From Raphanus sativus (taxonomy: Eukaryota > Streptophyta > Magnoliopsida > Brassicales > Brassicaceae): 64,000 nucleotides of DNA. The position numbers were made by a program, and so were the translations under genes. The DNA lies in NCBI RefSeq assembly GCF_000801105.2, contig NC_079518.1, positions 13,524,106 to 13,588,105 on the forward strand, given 5' to 3'. This document shows, in pieces, positions 24,950 through 36,566 of the stretch (the stretch's first letter is position 1; every line of letters begins with the position of its first letter). The notes beneath the pieces were generated by a model. The model searched no databases, was not told the origin of the DNA, and saw only the letters and a program-made list of their open reading frames with translations.

Positions 24950-25450
24950 TATTTCATATTTAAAATCTAAAAAAGTAGATAAAAATAATAGTAACTACCA
25001 AAAAAGATTTTTTAATATTGTTAATACTTTCAGTAAAATATTAAACCCTAAACCCTAAATTATAAACCCTAAATTTTTACATAAATCATAAACTCTAAAT
25101 CATAAACATTAATGTTAAACCTTAAAGCACTAAGCTCTAATCTTAGATAAATTTTAAAATCTAAGGTTTAAAATTTATCAAAAGGTTCAGAGTTTATCCA
25201 AGGATTTAATGTTTAGTATTTATGATTTTGAATTTATTGTTTATAATTTAGTGTTTAGGACTTATAGTTAAAGATTTAGGGTTTGTTGTTTAAAATTAAA
25301 TTTTATAATGTAGAATTTAGAATTTATCCAGAGGTTTAGCTAAAGGTTTAAGATTTAGTATTTTGTTGATGGTGTTAACAATATTAATTTTGTAATTGTT
25401 ATTATTTTTTATTTCTTTTTAAAATATATTATAACTTGAAAATAATTTTA
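24950..25450. repeat. Long inverted repeat built from telomere-like motifs
   Basis: The left arm (about 24950-25150) carries AAACCCTAAACCCTAAAT and many degenerate relatives (CATAAACTCTAAATCATAAA). The right arm (about 25190-25450) carries the reverse complement words (TTTAGGGTTTG, TTTAGTATTTATGATTTTG). Outer words such as TTAATATTGTTAA pair with TTAACAATATTAA. A transcript could fold into a hairpin with arms near 200 nt. No target duplication was identified. Confidence 0.6.
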
Positions 25451-25884
25451 TTATTTTATTTTTAAAAAATTAAATCTGAATAATTAAATACTATTGGTTC
25501 TCGGAGGAGGTGAGCCCTACAAAAACTCTTAAACAAACCAACATCATTCATCAATAGTGCATGAGTAATGACGCTGAACGAGATGCACATGGCATGCCGG
25601 CCATGTCGGGCAGAAAACAAACAAATTTTATGCCCTTCGCTAGATTTGCAGCCAAAGAAATAGATTATAAAATTAAAAACACGAGTATTCTACAATTATC
25701 CAGGACCTATTAAGCCGATGATATATATACTTATAATACGCAAAGCTGTAATATTGGTCAATCGATCGATTATTTGGTCTCACACAGTAAATATATGATT
25801 TCATTTACAGTTTTTCTTTCGTCTCAAATTCTTTTTTTTTTTTGGTCTCATAACTCAAAGGTACATAAGATCCTAGAGATAGTT

Positions 25885-26685
25885 AGAGACAAGAATGGTA
25901 AGGTCATCACATGTAGAGCTCCGCCTTCTCTCTATCAAAAACAAACTTCCGGCGTGATTTCAGTCTCCGGCCGACGACTGGATTCTCATAGCCACCGTCG
26001 GTCCGGCTTCTCTTTTTACTTCTCTGTGTGATCGGTTTTTTTTTTATGTTTATATCTTTCTTTGTCTCCGGCGGTGCATCTTCTTTTGATGGTCGGCCGG
26101 CTTTGACTCCGGCGTGGTGCCTTGTCTTTTCAGGCGAACGGCCGGCTTCTGCCTCCGCGTCGTACGGTACATGCGTCTCGACGGCGGCTTCGGTTTTGAG
26201 ACTCTCTGGTTTCCGATTGATGACTTTGGTGAGTATGGTGGCTTCGCTTCCGGATGAGTTTTCTATTCTCGATGTATGCTCTCCGGTGAAGGAAGCTTCG
26301 ACGATGGCGATGGTGACTCAAGCGGCTCTGGATGAGATCTCGGGGATGTTCTCGATGAAGCTCTCCGTTCAATGGAGCCTAGGAGGAATGGGTGAGGCGA
26401 CTGCAGGCACCGGCGTGTCCCGGCGAAACCAGTGGTGGTTTGCGTCTTCTCCGGTGATGTAGGTCGGTGGCGTCTCAGAATGACGCGTGTTCGTGTGAGT
26501 TTCGATACGTGGAATCGTCTGCGCATGTCTCGACGCGTGGCGAGAGGAGATGCGACTAGATACTTCGTTTGGGCTTTAGGCCCTTTCTCGGTTTTTTAGT
26601 TTAGCTCATTGTATTTTGGGTTTGTTCTTGTACTTTGGTCTTTGGGTTTAGATCCGTAAATAAAACTCTTAAGATGGAAAAAAAA
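25885..26685 (+). mobile_element. Polyadenylated non-coding retroposon (Sadhu-like candidate)
   Basis: An 801-bp GC-richer block ends in a run of about ten A. It is bracketed by perfect 18-bp copies of AAGATCCTAGAGATAGTT (25867-25884 and 26686-26703). This is the signature of insertion by LINE machinery. The interior has CCGGCG and TCTCCGG words and an open stretch at 26028-26462 that resembles no protein I know. Its 3' part (GTATTTTGGGTTTGTTC, then TAAATAAAACTCTTAAGATGG before the A run) looks like a transcript end. Size, lack of coding domains and A-tail resemble the Sadhu retroposons of Brassicaceae. A 5'-truncated LINE or a processed transcript are alternatives. Confidence 0.7.
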
Positions 26686-26703
26686 AAGATCCTAGAGATA
26701 GTT

Positions 26704-27109
26704 TTTTTTGTCAACTTAGTACTTCTTTCTTTATGTACCCTGTTTCTTTCTTTTTTTTGAAAAAGAGGATTCATATTTCGTTCTTCATTTCTTTCTTCTT
26801 TGGGAAAAAAACACTCCAAAGACGTTGATTTAAAATGTAACCAAGTTTTATTTCGTTTGTAGCAGTTGCAACTATATGAATGTTATGTCTAGCTCTATGA
26901 GACTTGGATTTCGTCAATTGATAGTTCTTTTTGGATTCAACATGAAAGGTGTCTAGGCGAAAACCTGACTAATTATGTTCTTGCGGGCTGGTCCACCAAC
27001 GACAGACAGATTGTGTATTCTACGTGAGAGTTAGAGACTTATGACGCCTAGCCATACATGAAGTTAACACTTTTACATTAGAGGAGAATCAGTCTCTGAA
27101 CTGAACTAA
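26704..27109. other. Intergenic DNA, no gene seen
   Basis: Pyrimidine-rich near 26740-26810, otherwise unremarkable. No repeat ends or coding frame can be named. Confidence 0.3.
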
Positions 27110-28472
27110 GACCATCTCCAATAGAACACAAAAACTTACTCTATATTTTACTTTAAAACTAGATCATGACCCGCTCGACCGAGCGGGAGTCAATTTTTTT
27201 TTTATCTTTGTTTTTTACTAAATGTTATACATGATCGCAATGTGTACAAATATAAAATTTTGATAAATAACAATGTGTACTAATGTGTTTAAATAAGCAA
27301 TGTGTTTAATTTTTAAATTTGATTTTTAAAATTTATGATAACGTAAAGTAATTTTTTCTATATTATTTTAAATATATAGTGCTATATAGTTTGTATTTTC
27401 AACATTTATCATATAAACTTACATTGGGAGATTATTTATATGAAAATATGTATAACATAATATATTTATATATTATATAAACATATGCACACCCGCACAG
27501 GTTTTATTTTTAAAATGTATTCTATATTATTTAGTTTTATGTAGTATCGAGTTTGTATATTCAATTTTGTGTTTAAAGAACAATATCAAAACTGTCTTTC
27601 GTATGTAACAATAACATTTTGCAATCGCGAGTTGTGTCTTTTTATTGTAACACAAAATTTTATATAAAACTTATGTTTTTTTGTACATTACGAAATTTAA
27701 TTTTTTAAAATAATTATTACGTAATTTCAAAATAAATTTGATCTCTGAGGTCTAATATATTTTGTGTGTAATGGTTCAAAGCATTTTTGATATATATTAT
27801 ATTTCAGTTTGGTTTGTTTTTAGTATTACTGTATAAATATAATACTATACAATATTACTATATTCTATACAATATATGAAGCCATGTGTTATTTGTTTTA
27901 GAAAGTAGATTAGGTCCAACATAGTTATAAGAATAGTCATATCTTTGTATGTGTCTATGACTTATCTATCTAATGTTATTCGTACTAATAAAATTAATAT
28001 GGCCAATGAAAGTATACTGATCAATTTAAAATAAATTGTATAGGGTAATTATAGAACGATTAATATTTCTAATATTCTTAGTATATATCTTATTTAAATC
28101 GACATGTAATAAATGTAAAAATCATATATGGAATATGGGTACAAAAAGAAGAACTGCATTTAAGGAAATACATCAATGCAAAGTTAGAGTATGGTACGTA
28201 TTATATATAAAGAATGAGACATTTAATTTAAATATATGAGGTCCATCTTTAAAAATCCACATAGAAGAAGTTGTAATGTTCCTGTTTTAATAAGATAGAT
28301 AGAGTAACTCTATTAATTTGGAATGGAAAAGCAACATTATTCTATAATTCACTCTATTTATAAATTAACTCTATTATAAAGTGAACTATTGGAGCAAATT
28401 CAACTCGATAATAGAATTACTATATTTTAGAGTGAAATATAGAGTAAGTTTTTGTGTACCATTGCAGATGCC
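27110..28472. mobile_element. Terminal-inverted-repeat element split by a Helitron-like insertion
   Basis: The outer arms share CACAAAAACTTACTCTATAT in inverted orientation (about 27127-27146 and about 28437-28456), preceded by CATCTCCAAT-type ends. Inside the left arm, the minus strand reads a perfect hairpin CCCGCTCGGTCGAGCGGG (27187-27170). It is followed by TCATGAT and CTAG (ending at 27159) next to a T, which is the 3' terminus expected of a Helitron. Its 5' end probably lies near 28300, where the outer element's sequence (AGAGTAACTCTATT) resumes. No helicase or coding sequence remains. Confidence 0.5.
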
Positions 28473-29866
28473 CTAACATGCGATTTCTCATCAATTAATA
28501 ATGTCTTCTCCGTTAATAGGATTATGATGAAGTTTCATCATCTTATAATTTTGTTAACTAGAGTAATATGAGTTTATGATCCACGAATTTTCTGTGAACA
28601 AATGTGAAAAAAAATTGAAAGACCTGCAGAAAATCACTACATATCACGAAGAAATGGAAAGAAGTAATCACCACTTGGTTGAGCTCCAACGATTATTATT
28701 AAGATTCATCAAACGGATGATAGCAAAAAAAAAAAACTAAAATAAGTTACAAAAAATAAAATAAAATAAAATAAAATAAAACAAAATCATATTAGATAAG
28801 GATCGAATACAATGATGAAAATGAGAAACAATAGATTTTACCATGTGTTAGGATGTGATATTTGCTAGCTCTAAGGAAATGTCGGATAGTATTTTTAATG
28901 TTCTTCTGTTAACACTACTAATGTTTTTTTTTTGTAAGACACTACACTACTAGTGTAATAATATGTATGTTGGTGTTTCTACATACATATTCTGAATATA
29001 ATCTTCATTCAGAATACTTTTTTTTTGGTAAAACATTCAGAATACTTGTGGTTAAAGAAAAATAGATGATTATTCGCTTTTATATTAAGTTCACGTATGA
29101 ACCAACTTTGAAATATTCGTGATGTATTATAATTCTTCAGGAGCAAATAAAGTATCTGTGATGAATTCAACCAACATAAGAGATGAAGTAAGCACAGTCG
29201 TATGAAAACGTAAAAAGCATAGATTACGTTCTAGAACAGTAAAGGCTGCCACATGGTTTGTTATTGTAGAATACTTGAGAGTTGAGATTATAAGTTTAAA
29301 GTATTAGGATTCCCTAGCTCAATTATTAAGTACTCATCTTATTCTTATGTACCCAGTATGTCATGGCCAAATAAATATATGTTCGTGTCTTTAACAAAGA
29401 AAAAAACAAGAGTTTTGCGTTTGTATGCAAAGACATAGCTAAAATATGCAACTTCAAATTAAATCATAGTTACAAAAGCATTACAAATTTATAAATACAG
29501 TTGAGAATGCAATTTTTTCTTTATCTTACAAACATTTAATTTTCAAATATATGACAGCACGAAACAACCATACTGAAATGAAAATAACTGATTGGTCTGA
29601 AATTTAGAAACCAAAAATAGTTGTAAGGGATATATTATCCCGATATATGACTGGATTGATAAATTATATGCTCAACTTAAAATTATTGGTTCCTTTTATA
29701 TATGTTTCTGGACGGCAAGATGAGAATTCCATCGGTCTTTGTCTATCAGATGTTCGAAACTACACGAAACATCGTCGACAAGGAGAATCTAGTCTCATGG
29801 TTTCTTTTATTCCAACAAAACAAATATGATGTCGAGTAACAGTTGAAAACAGTTTTTATTGGGCTT
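28473..29866. other. AT-rich intergenic DNA with an AAAAT microsatellite
   Basis: A pentanucleotide (AAAAT)n run lies at about 28754-28782. I see no gene or repeat with definable ends in the remainder. Confidence 0.4.
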
Positions 29867-30835
29867 CGAATGGTAAAAACGGTTCAAGCAGTGCAGATCA
29901 AGCAGATCAAGCGGATCAAGCAGGAAAAGTGCAGATCAAGCGGATCAAGCGGATCAAGCAGGTGAAGTGCAGATCAAGCAGATCAAGTAGGAGAAGTGCA
30001 GATCAAGCAGATCAAACATGAGAAATACAGAATATGCAGAAGAAATGCAGATCAATCAGAACATACAGATATTATAGTTTTAAATAATAAAAATTCAAAT
30101 AAAATAGATTAAATGTTTAAAAGATTATAATAAAATATATCAAAGTATATAATATATAAATATAGTACATAAATAACAAAAAATATTGCACTAAATCCAT
30201 AATGTCACAATTTTAAAGTAAAATTTAATGATATACCTCTTCCATTATTGTTCATATTTCATTTAGATTACTATATATTTTCATAATTAAATATATAAAT
30301 GAAATATATATCTCTTTTCATAAGTATACGTATTTAAATTATATTACTATATATTTGTGTAATAAAAAGTACGCAACTCTTACATTAGTATACATATTTA
30401 AACTATATTACTATAGATATACATAATATATTATAATTGAAATATGCATTATATTAATATAATTATTTAAAAAATGTAAAAATTATATGTAAAAAATAAT
30501 AAGTAGAGAATGATAATTTTGTATTGTTAAAGTTGTAGATAAAATAAATAAAAATATTATATTCATAAAACTAAATAAATATATTTTAAAATTATGTGTT
30601 GTAACAAAGTTATTTATTGACCAAACAAATAAAAGCAGATCAACACCACCAAATGTTGGCGGGTGAGATCCGCATGCAGATCTCCTGCTTTTTCCACAAA
30701 AAGGCAAAAAAATTTGAACTGCATGCAGATTTCCTGCTTGAACTGCTTTTACAAACAAAATATGGTGAATGGTGAATGCAGTACGGGAGAACTGCATGTG
30801 GCAGGAGAACTGCATTTGTCTCGCTACTCCATTCG
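29867..30835. mobile_element. Inverted-repeat element with GCAGATCAAG-type ends, copy 2
   Basis: The left end CGAATGGTAAAAACGG, followed by a run of about ten GCAGATCAAG/CGGATCAAG units to about 30060, is the same family as the element at 17977-20035. The right end has inverse words (CTTGAACTGCTTTT, GCATGCAGATTTCCTGC) and closes near CCATTCG at 30835. No transposase is present. The repeat units look like a minisatellite expanded at the element's end. Confidence 0.55.
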
Positions 30836-31189
30836 GACACCAACATTTAAAGAAACGTGGTTTTAGTCGTTGTTGCAACCAAAATATCCACAATTGAGCT
30901 GACACACGGCCGATAACATTTGATGTCGAAAATGCATACATGTGAACAATTTCTTACAACTAGTAAGTAATTTAATCAGATATCATTTCTTTTATAGTTA
31001 GGAGTGTTAATCTTTTGATTAACCTTTGTTATGTATGCACGAGTCGATCAGTTCTTGCGTAATCTACGAAAACAACATTATAATACATCTAAAAGCCCCT
31101 GATAGATTAGATTGCGCAGCCTAAGGAGTTTTTTTTTTTTAATTATTTGTTTAATTTTCACCTCAGCTGCCATCGATGAACCACACGAT

Positions 31190-31455
31190 CATACCATTGA
31201 CTGGTGGTTTATACTATAATCTAACGGTTTAAAAATGATGAAATACACTGGTATAGTACACCCTTCCGCACTTGATTATTTATATTTTGAATTTTAAAAT
31301 ACACGAGAGGATGTTGCTTTGAAGGAGTCTCTCATTGACTCGACTCTTTCCTAAGTCCTATATATACATTCCCACTCCCTTCTCCACTGTCAAATCAAAA
31401 CCTTTCTTTATTAATCAATCATCCTTCCTCCTTAGATTCTCTGTTTTCTCCACAA
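31190..31455 (+). promoter_or_regulatory. Promoter of the ERF5/ERF6-like gene
   Basis: A TATA box TATATATAC lies at about 31359-31367, roughly 90 bases before the ATG. TTGACT (W-box core, target of WRKY factors) occurs at about 31196 and 31335. ERF5 and ERF6 are pathogen- and stress-induced in Arabidopsis, so W-boxes fit. That link is inference. Confidence 0.5.
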
Positions 31456-32310
31456 ATGGCCACGCCAAGCGAAGCATCAGCTCTCTCCTTCATCAAGAAG
31501 CATCTTCTCGACGAATCATCTCCTCTGCCTAATGTCACCACCACCAATCCATGGATAGCTTCAGAAACCAGCTCCGATTTTTCAATCTTCGGTTCATTTG
31601 ATCAAACCGGGTTCGATTTTACTGAATTTGAAATTAAACCGGAAATAACCGACTCGCTCGAATTCGAACCGGAGGCGAAAGCTGAAATTTCACTAGCATC
31701 GAACCAATCTTTCACGTTCCAATCGAATCCTCGCGTGGTTACTGGTTCAGCCTCGCGATCGAACCGGAAACCGGCTTTGAAGATCGAACCGCCGAACAGA
31801 ACCGAGTGGATCCAATTCGCAACCGGGAATCCTGAACCGGAGCAGCTTCCCGTACACGTGGCCGAAGAAGAGAAGAGGCATTACAGAGGAGTGAGGATGA
31901 GGCCGTGGGGGAAGTTCGCGGCGGAGATCAGAGATCCCAACCGTCGGGGAACTAGGGTTTGGCTCGGGACTTTTGACACGGCGATCGAAGCCGCTAGGGC
32001 TTACGACCAAGCGGCGTTTAAGCTCAGAGGGTCAAAGGCCATTGTGAATTTCCCGCTTGAGGTAGGGACGTGGAGTGCACGCGCTGAGGTTGGACAGAAC
32101 AAACGGAAGCGAGACGGAGAGGAAGAAGAAGAAGAGGTGAAGGTGGTTGCGAAAGTGGTAAAGACGGAGGAGAGTCACGCCGTTGAGACGGAAACGTCGA
32201 GTTTGACGGCGGTTGATGACTGGGATTTGACGGAGTTTATGAGCATGCCGCTTTTATCGCCGTTATCTCCACACCCTCCGTTTGGTTATCCACGATTGTC
32301 TGTTGTGTAA
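31456..32310 (+). CDS. Ethylene response factor, group IXb AP2/ERF protein (ERF5/ERF6-like)
   Basis: This intronless gene encodes 284 residues. The start [20 protein letters not shown] is the family N terminus. An acidic middle ([16 protein letters not shown]) is followed by the group IXb motif [11 protein letters not shown]. The AP2/ERF domain spans about residues 142-200 ([53 protein letters not shown]). A basic KRKRD and Glu-rich stretch comes next. The end is [20 protein letters not shown] followed by PPFGY. The two Ser-Pro sites in that tail match those phosphorylated by MPK3/MPK6 in Arabidopsis ERF6. Gene order predicts ERF6 (At4g17490), but the WIQFATGN and C-terminal words look more like ERF5 (At5g47230) as I remember it, so no symbol is given. 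Role: stress and defence transcription through GCC-box promoters. Confidence 0.93.
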   Translation: MATPSEASALSFIKKHLLDESSPLPNVTTTNPWIASETSSDFSIFGSFDQTGFDFTEFEIKPEITDSLEFEPEAKAEISLASNQSFTFQSNPRVVTGSASRSNRKPALKIEPPNRTEWIQFATGNPEPEQLPVHVAEEEKRHYRGVRMRPWGKFAAEIRDPNRRGTRVWLGTFDTAIEAARAYDQAAFKLRGSKAIVNFPLEVGTWSARAEVGQNKRKRDGEEEEEEVKVVAKVVKTEESHAVETETSSLTAVDDWDLTEFMSMPLLSPLSPHPPFGYPRLSVV

Positions 32311-33748
32311 ATGTTGACGTGGAACTACGGTGTATACGTGTTCGTATGATCTCTTGCTTTCTTTTGTTTTTTTTTTGATATCTCTGGTGTCTGGGCAGTC
32401 ACTTTCCCAAATATCCCTCGAAAGGGTCCAGCGCCCCAGCAGTAAGGATGTTAAATCGCTGTGGCCGGGTTTCGAAGTGCTTTCTTTTGTTGCACAGTCG
32501 AGGAAATTAATTCATTTATTTATTTTTATTTAGTACGACTTTTTTTTTTTTACGACTTTCTCTTCAACTTTCAAGTTTCAATATCAAAAGAAGAACACGA
32601 GGTACCGTTCTATTGACTTTGAACTATTCGATTATTTCCCATGTGTGTATTAATTTTCGATAGATTAATACACGAGGTACGACTCCGTTTGCATGTTTAG
32701 GCTCACTATTAAACTTTTTTTTTTCTTTTTTTTTTTGAACTAAAGTTTCTTTTTCTCTTTGCCCTTGGCCTTCGTCTGACTTCTCCCTCTTTTGTACCAC
32801 TTCTCCCTCTTTTGTACTGCCTACATAAATACAACAAACAAGTCACAATATCATCCCTAAACGGGAAACTTTAATTCACATTTACCAAATAGGAAATGCC
32901 ACGTGAAACATTTTATACGAACCGTCTATCCCTTCTCTTTTTGGCTTCGCATGTAACATCTTAAAGACTTCAATTAAACGTTACTTTCTTCGGTTTGGTA
33001 ATACCTCATTTTCACAAATTATAGTTTTGGTTTTGGAGATTTTTCTTTTAAGGACTTTTTATTGTTAAAGAAAATGAATAAACTCAGATCTATTAAAAAC
33101 ATAAATCTAATATCTGGTGGATAATACAATCCACCGCAAATCTTTTTTTGGGTATTCATATGAATGTAATTCTGCAGTCATGTGTTTAACAAGAATCATA
33201 TCAGAATTTTTTTTTTTGTAACTAGAATCATATCAGAATTTCATCTTATTAGATCTGAATGTCCCTCGGATTAATCACCACTAATCCAACTCATGTTGGT
33301 TATTCTTTTAAGGATATTGGTTGAACTTTCCAATATGCCATTTCAAACAAAATTGACAGATTTTTTCACCAAAGCTAATTATTTTAAAGGTTATTATTAT
33401 TTAATTAATGATTTGTGACCATTTTTAATCTAATGATACACTAAATCTGAGCATATTTCAATTTCAATTTCGTTTCCCGATTAGATGAAGAAGATACACG
33501 GTCCCAATTTCAATTTCGTTTCCCGATCTGCAATTCGAGCGATATGCGTTAGATGTACTTCCCAGATTTGCTAGTAATCTCCTGTTTGATTTGATCTCCT
33601 TCCTTCCCAGGTTCACAATCCTGTCTGAATCAAATCTCTCCATCTATCCTCATTGAAGTTTTCCCATTGGATCGTATGCTTCAAGTTCCCAATGATTCTC
33701 GTCTAGATTGTGCAACATTTGATTGTCACTTTTTTCGTGTGTTAAGAA
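32311..33748. other. Intergenic DNA between the ERF and DeSI genes
   Basis: This includes the ERF 3' UTR and the DeSI promoter. A direct duplication of ACTTCTCCCTCTTTTGTAC occurs at about 32778-32816, and TTTCAATTTCGTTTCCCGAT is repeated near 33464 and 33509. No coding sequence is seen. Confidence 0.4.
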
Positions 33749-34679
33749 ATGTGGGTGCCTACTTTGAGCTCAAGCTCATGTTCAAGCGATGAGAGGGAAG
33801 AGGAGAAGTACACTGGAGAGGAGGCCCGGTTTACTCCGGTTTATCTCAATGTCTATGATCTAACACCTGTCAACAATTACCTTTATTGGTTTGGTATCGG
33901 CATTTTCCATTCTGGCATCGAGTGTATGTTCTTTATTCTCCCAATTTTGACTGTTCATTACTTTTTTTTTAAAAAAACATTTGAACTTAGTTTACTAAAC
34001 TTCTTTCTAGCTCATGGTTTGGAGTATTGCTATGGAGCTCACGAGTACCCAACGAGTGGGGTATACGAGGTCGAACCCAAGAACTGCCCAGGCTTCATCT
34101 ACAGACGCTCCCTTTTGCTGGGAACTACAACCATGTCCCGTTCTGATTTCCGCTCCTACATGGAGAAGCTTTCAAGAAAATACCACGGTGACACTTACCA
34201 CTTGATTGCCAAGAACTGCAACCATTTCACCGAACAAGTATGCTTCCAGCTCACTGGAAAGCCTGTTCCTGGTTGGATCAATCGCCTTGCCCGAGTCGGT
34301 AATAATAAGATACAAAAACCTTTTTCCCTTGTTATCATCTCACAAGCTCGTTTTCAACAAAACCAATCGTGTCCTTTTTTGAGTTTTTTCAGGTTCGTTC
34401 TGTAATTGTCTTCTACCGGAAAGCATTCAGCTTACAGCTGTTAGTGCTCCTTCCGAACGCCTTGAGTTCTCTGGTAAGCTCCTAACTTATGAGAGTTTTT
34501 TATGATGAACACTATGTTCCTAATTTCTCCAAAATGTAGATGAGGATGAATCAAACTCAGAGGCGTCTTCTGTGTCAGATGAAGAAGGACCAGAGCATCG
34601 TCTTATAAATGTAGTAGACAGAGAGGTTGTGTATCTACAAAACAAACCAGTGCGACTTACCAGAGAGGGGATCCATTGA
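33749..34679 (+). CDS. PPPDE/DeSI-type thiol isopeptidase-like protein
   Basis: This complete gene encodes 227 residues from four exons: 33749-33923, 34011-34298, 34393-34473 and 34540-34679. The PPPDE domain (about residues 27-155) belongs to a papain-fold family that removes SUMO or ubiquitin from substrates. The catalytic pair is visible: His54 in FHSGIE and Cys128 in AKNCNHFTEQV. Flanking family words are VYLNVYDLTPVNNYLYWFGI and PGWINRLARVGSFCNC. The C-terminal tail is acidic (DEDESNSEASSVSDEEG) and ends LTREGIH. As I recall, the Arabidopsis counterpart in this position is At4g17486. Its substrate is unknown. The MWVPTLSSSSCSSDE start is preferred because it is the first ATG and precedes the domain directly. 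Confidence 0.9.
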
Positions 34680-35089
34680 GAAGACTTTCCTTCTTTAAGC
34701 AATCCAACCAATCATTGCAGAGCGTTACACGACGTAGTAAGCCATGGAAACCCGAAGGGAGTCAAGTGATATTTGGTCTTTTTGGCTCATTGCTCTGCTG
34801 GAAATCGATTTAGTATTCTTCTCATTTCAGGAATGTAAAAAAATAAAAACTTAATTCAAGATTTTATTAAAATTGGAACACCCTTTTTGCATTAGATTTC
34901 ACCGTATCTTTCGTATATTGTTTGCTTTCAGTATAAAATTTGTATATGAAATTTTATTGGTCGTTAAGATCAATAGAGAAATAAACGGATGCTGTCTTCT
35001 CGGGTAGGGAAGGATCAAGCCCTCTCCCCCTCCTCCTTCACATGGAAATTGATGTCTTGATATAGTAGGCAATGCAGAGAGAATTTGAG

Positions 35090-35420
35090 ATTACTCCTTC
35101 AAAGAAGAAAGAGTTCATGTTTTATTTCACAAGTCCACAATACCCAAGGAGCATTTCTTCGGAGATGCAGTGGAATAAGGCCATTCTTTCCCAGCATGAG
35201 AACATAATATATGTTTGAGTAAAGAGAGCTTTCACCAAAACCACGAGTTGGAAAGGGTAAAGAATAAGACGCCCAAACCTGACGAGCTATAGAGCAAGCG
35301 AAGAGAACATGGTTGATAGATTCGCCTTCCATTCCACAAATCTGACTGACAACGTGAATCAACTGACATGCCTCTTGAAAGGATATTATCAGCCGAAAAC
35401 AATTGTAATTTCATTGCCCT
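35090..35420 (-). pseudogene. LINE reverse-transcriptase zinc-binding domain fragment
   Basis: On the minus strand the fragment reads CGMEGESINHVLFACSIARQ, then VWASYSLPFPTRGF, then LRRNAPWVLWT. This is the zf-RVT region that lies between the reverse transcriptase and the C-terminal RNase H of plant non-LTR retrotransposons. A frameshift separates the first zinc ligands from the rest. It sits about 400 bp past the DeSI gene and is a dead relic. Confidence 0.7.
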
Positions 35421-35843
35421 TTTCTAAAAAAAAAAAACTTTTTTTCAGCATACTAAATTGCATTACTTGCTGCCTTCCAAATGAACATTCTGATCTTTGG
35501 TTCTGTCTCTAGGTCCCACGTGATGTCTTTGATCCCATTTAAGGATGGTAAGGCTGCAGCAATATTAATGTGGCTTTCTTTGTTTTCTAATATTTGAGCT
35601 AACTAGTAACCTTAACAAAGAAATCTCCTGATCTTGTATGATTTCAGCAATAGAAGTCTTTACAGGACAGGACATGTTTGATCTTCAGAATCGGATTGCC
35701 TAAATTTGTAAATTTGATTAAAGATAGAAAACGATGTGTTACAAAAAAAAAGATTAAAGATGAAAAACGTTTGGCCTACTTTGGTTTCAAAACGATATTT
35801 CTCTCTTTACCATCTTTTATTTCACTTATAATTTCTTTTTGGT

Positions 35844-36182
35844 GTATTCAATTTAACATTTGATGTGATTTGATTTTTAGTGGAGTTTTAGATGATTTTA
35901 ATAAGTTACAGAGATTTAGGTGATTTTTGTTAAACTACTCTAGAATATCATCTAAAACCATGGGATTTGAGTTTTAATTTTTTAACTAAGAAACTCCACC
36001 CAAATACCCTAAAATCACCTTAAAATTTTAAAACTCAACAACTTAACAGTGGATTTCAGAGTACTTTACGAAAATGTCAAGTTCAATAACAGTGGATTTT
36101 AAATGAGTTTTTAAAGTTCATGTTTGAATAACAGTGGATTTGTCATTTTAATACAAATCACCTCAAACTCTCGGTTGAATAC
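35844..36182. mobile_element. MITE-like inverted-repeat element
   Basis: The left end GTATTCAATTTAACATTTGA and its partner at the right end (GGTTGAATAC in reverse complement) are inverted. Inner words GTGATTTG/CAAATCACC and AGTGGAGTTTTAG/CTAAAATCACC repeat this symmetry. AACAGTGGATTT occurs three times in the right half. No target duplication is clear, so the superfamily is open. Confidence 0.4.
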
Positions 36183-36566
36183 TTAGTGTGCAGATCGACA
36201 TCTTTGCAAAAGGAACTCCAGCACAAAATATTTGTTTCCCCATATAAACTATTTTTGGTTCCCATTTAGGTAGCTTCAAAGACTGACCGATTAGAATCAA
36301 ATTAATAAAAGATGATATTTTGTTGAAAAAGTTGAAAGTTAATACTATATGGTAATACTATTATTTGACTTTGACTCTTTTTTAACTTTGACTCTTAATA
36401 CTCTCACATATATTCACAAACAATCAGTTCTCATATATTGAATAAGATGAGAAAAAATATTTAACTTTGACTCGACTCTTGTTTTTTTGTCAAGACTTTG
36501 TCTCTTAATACACGATAGCATAATAGAATGTTGAGTCTAATCAAATTCGATAGATCTCAATCATTC

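Noticed and set aside
26028..26462. 144-codon open frame in a GC-rich block
   Set aside because: It lies wholly inside the poly(A) retroposon, matches no family I know, and overlaps equally long frames on the other strand. GC content alone explains its openness.
29880..30060. CRISPR-like array of short repeats
   Set aside because: Units are tandem without unique spacers, and this is plant nuclear DNA.
30483..30941. 152-codon minus-strand open frame
   Set aside because: It spans the GCAGATC-type repeat end and AT-rich DNA, with no domain and biased low-complexity composition.
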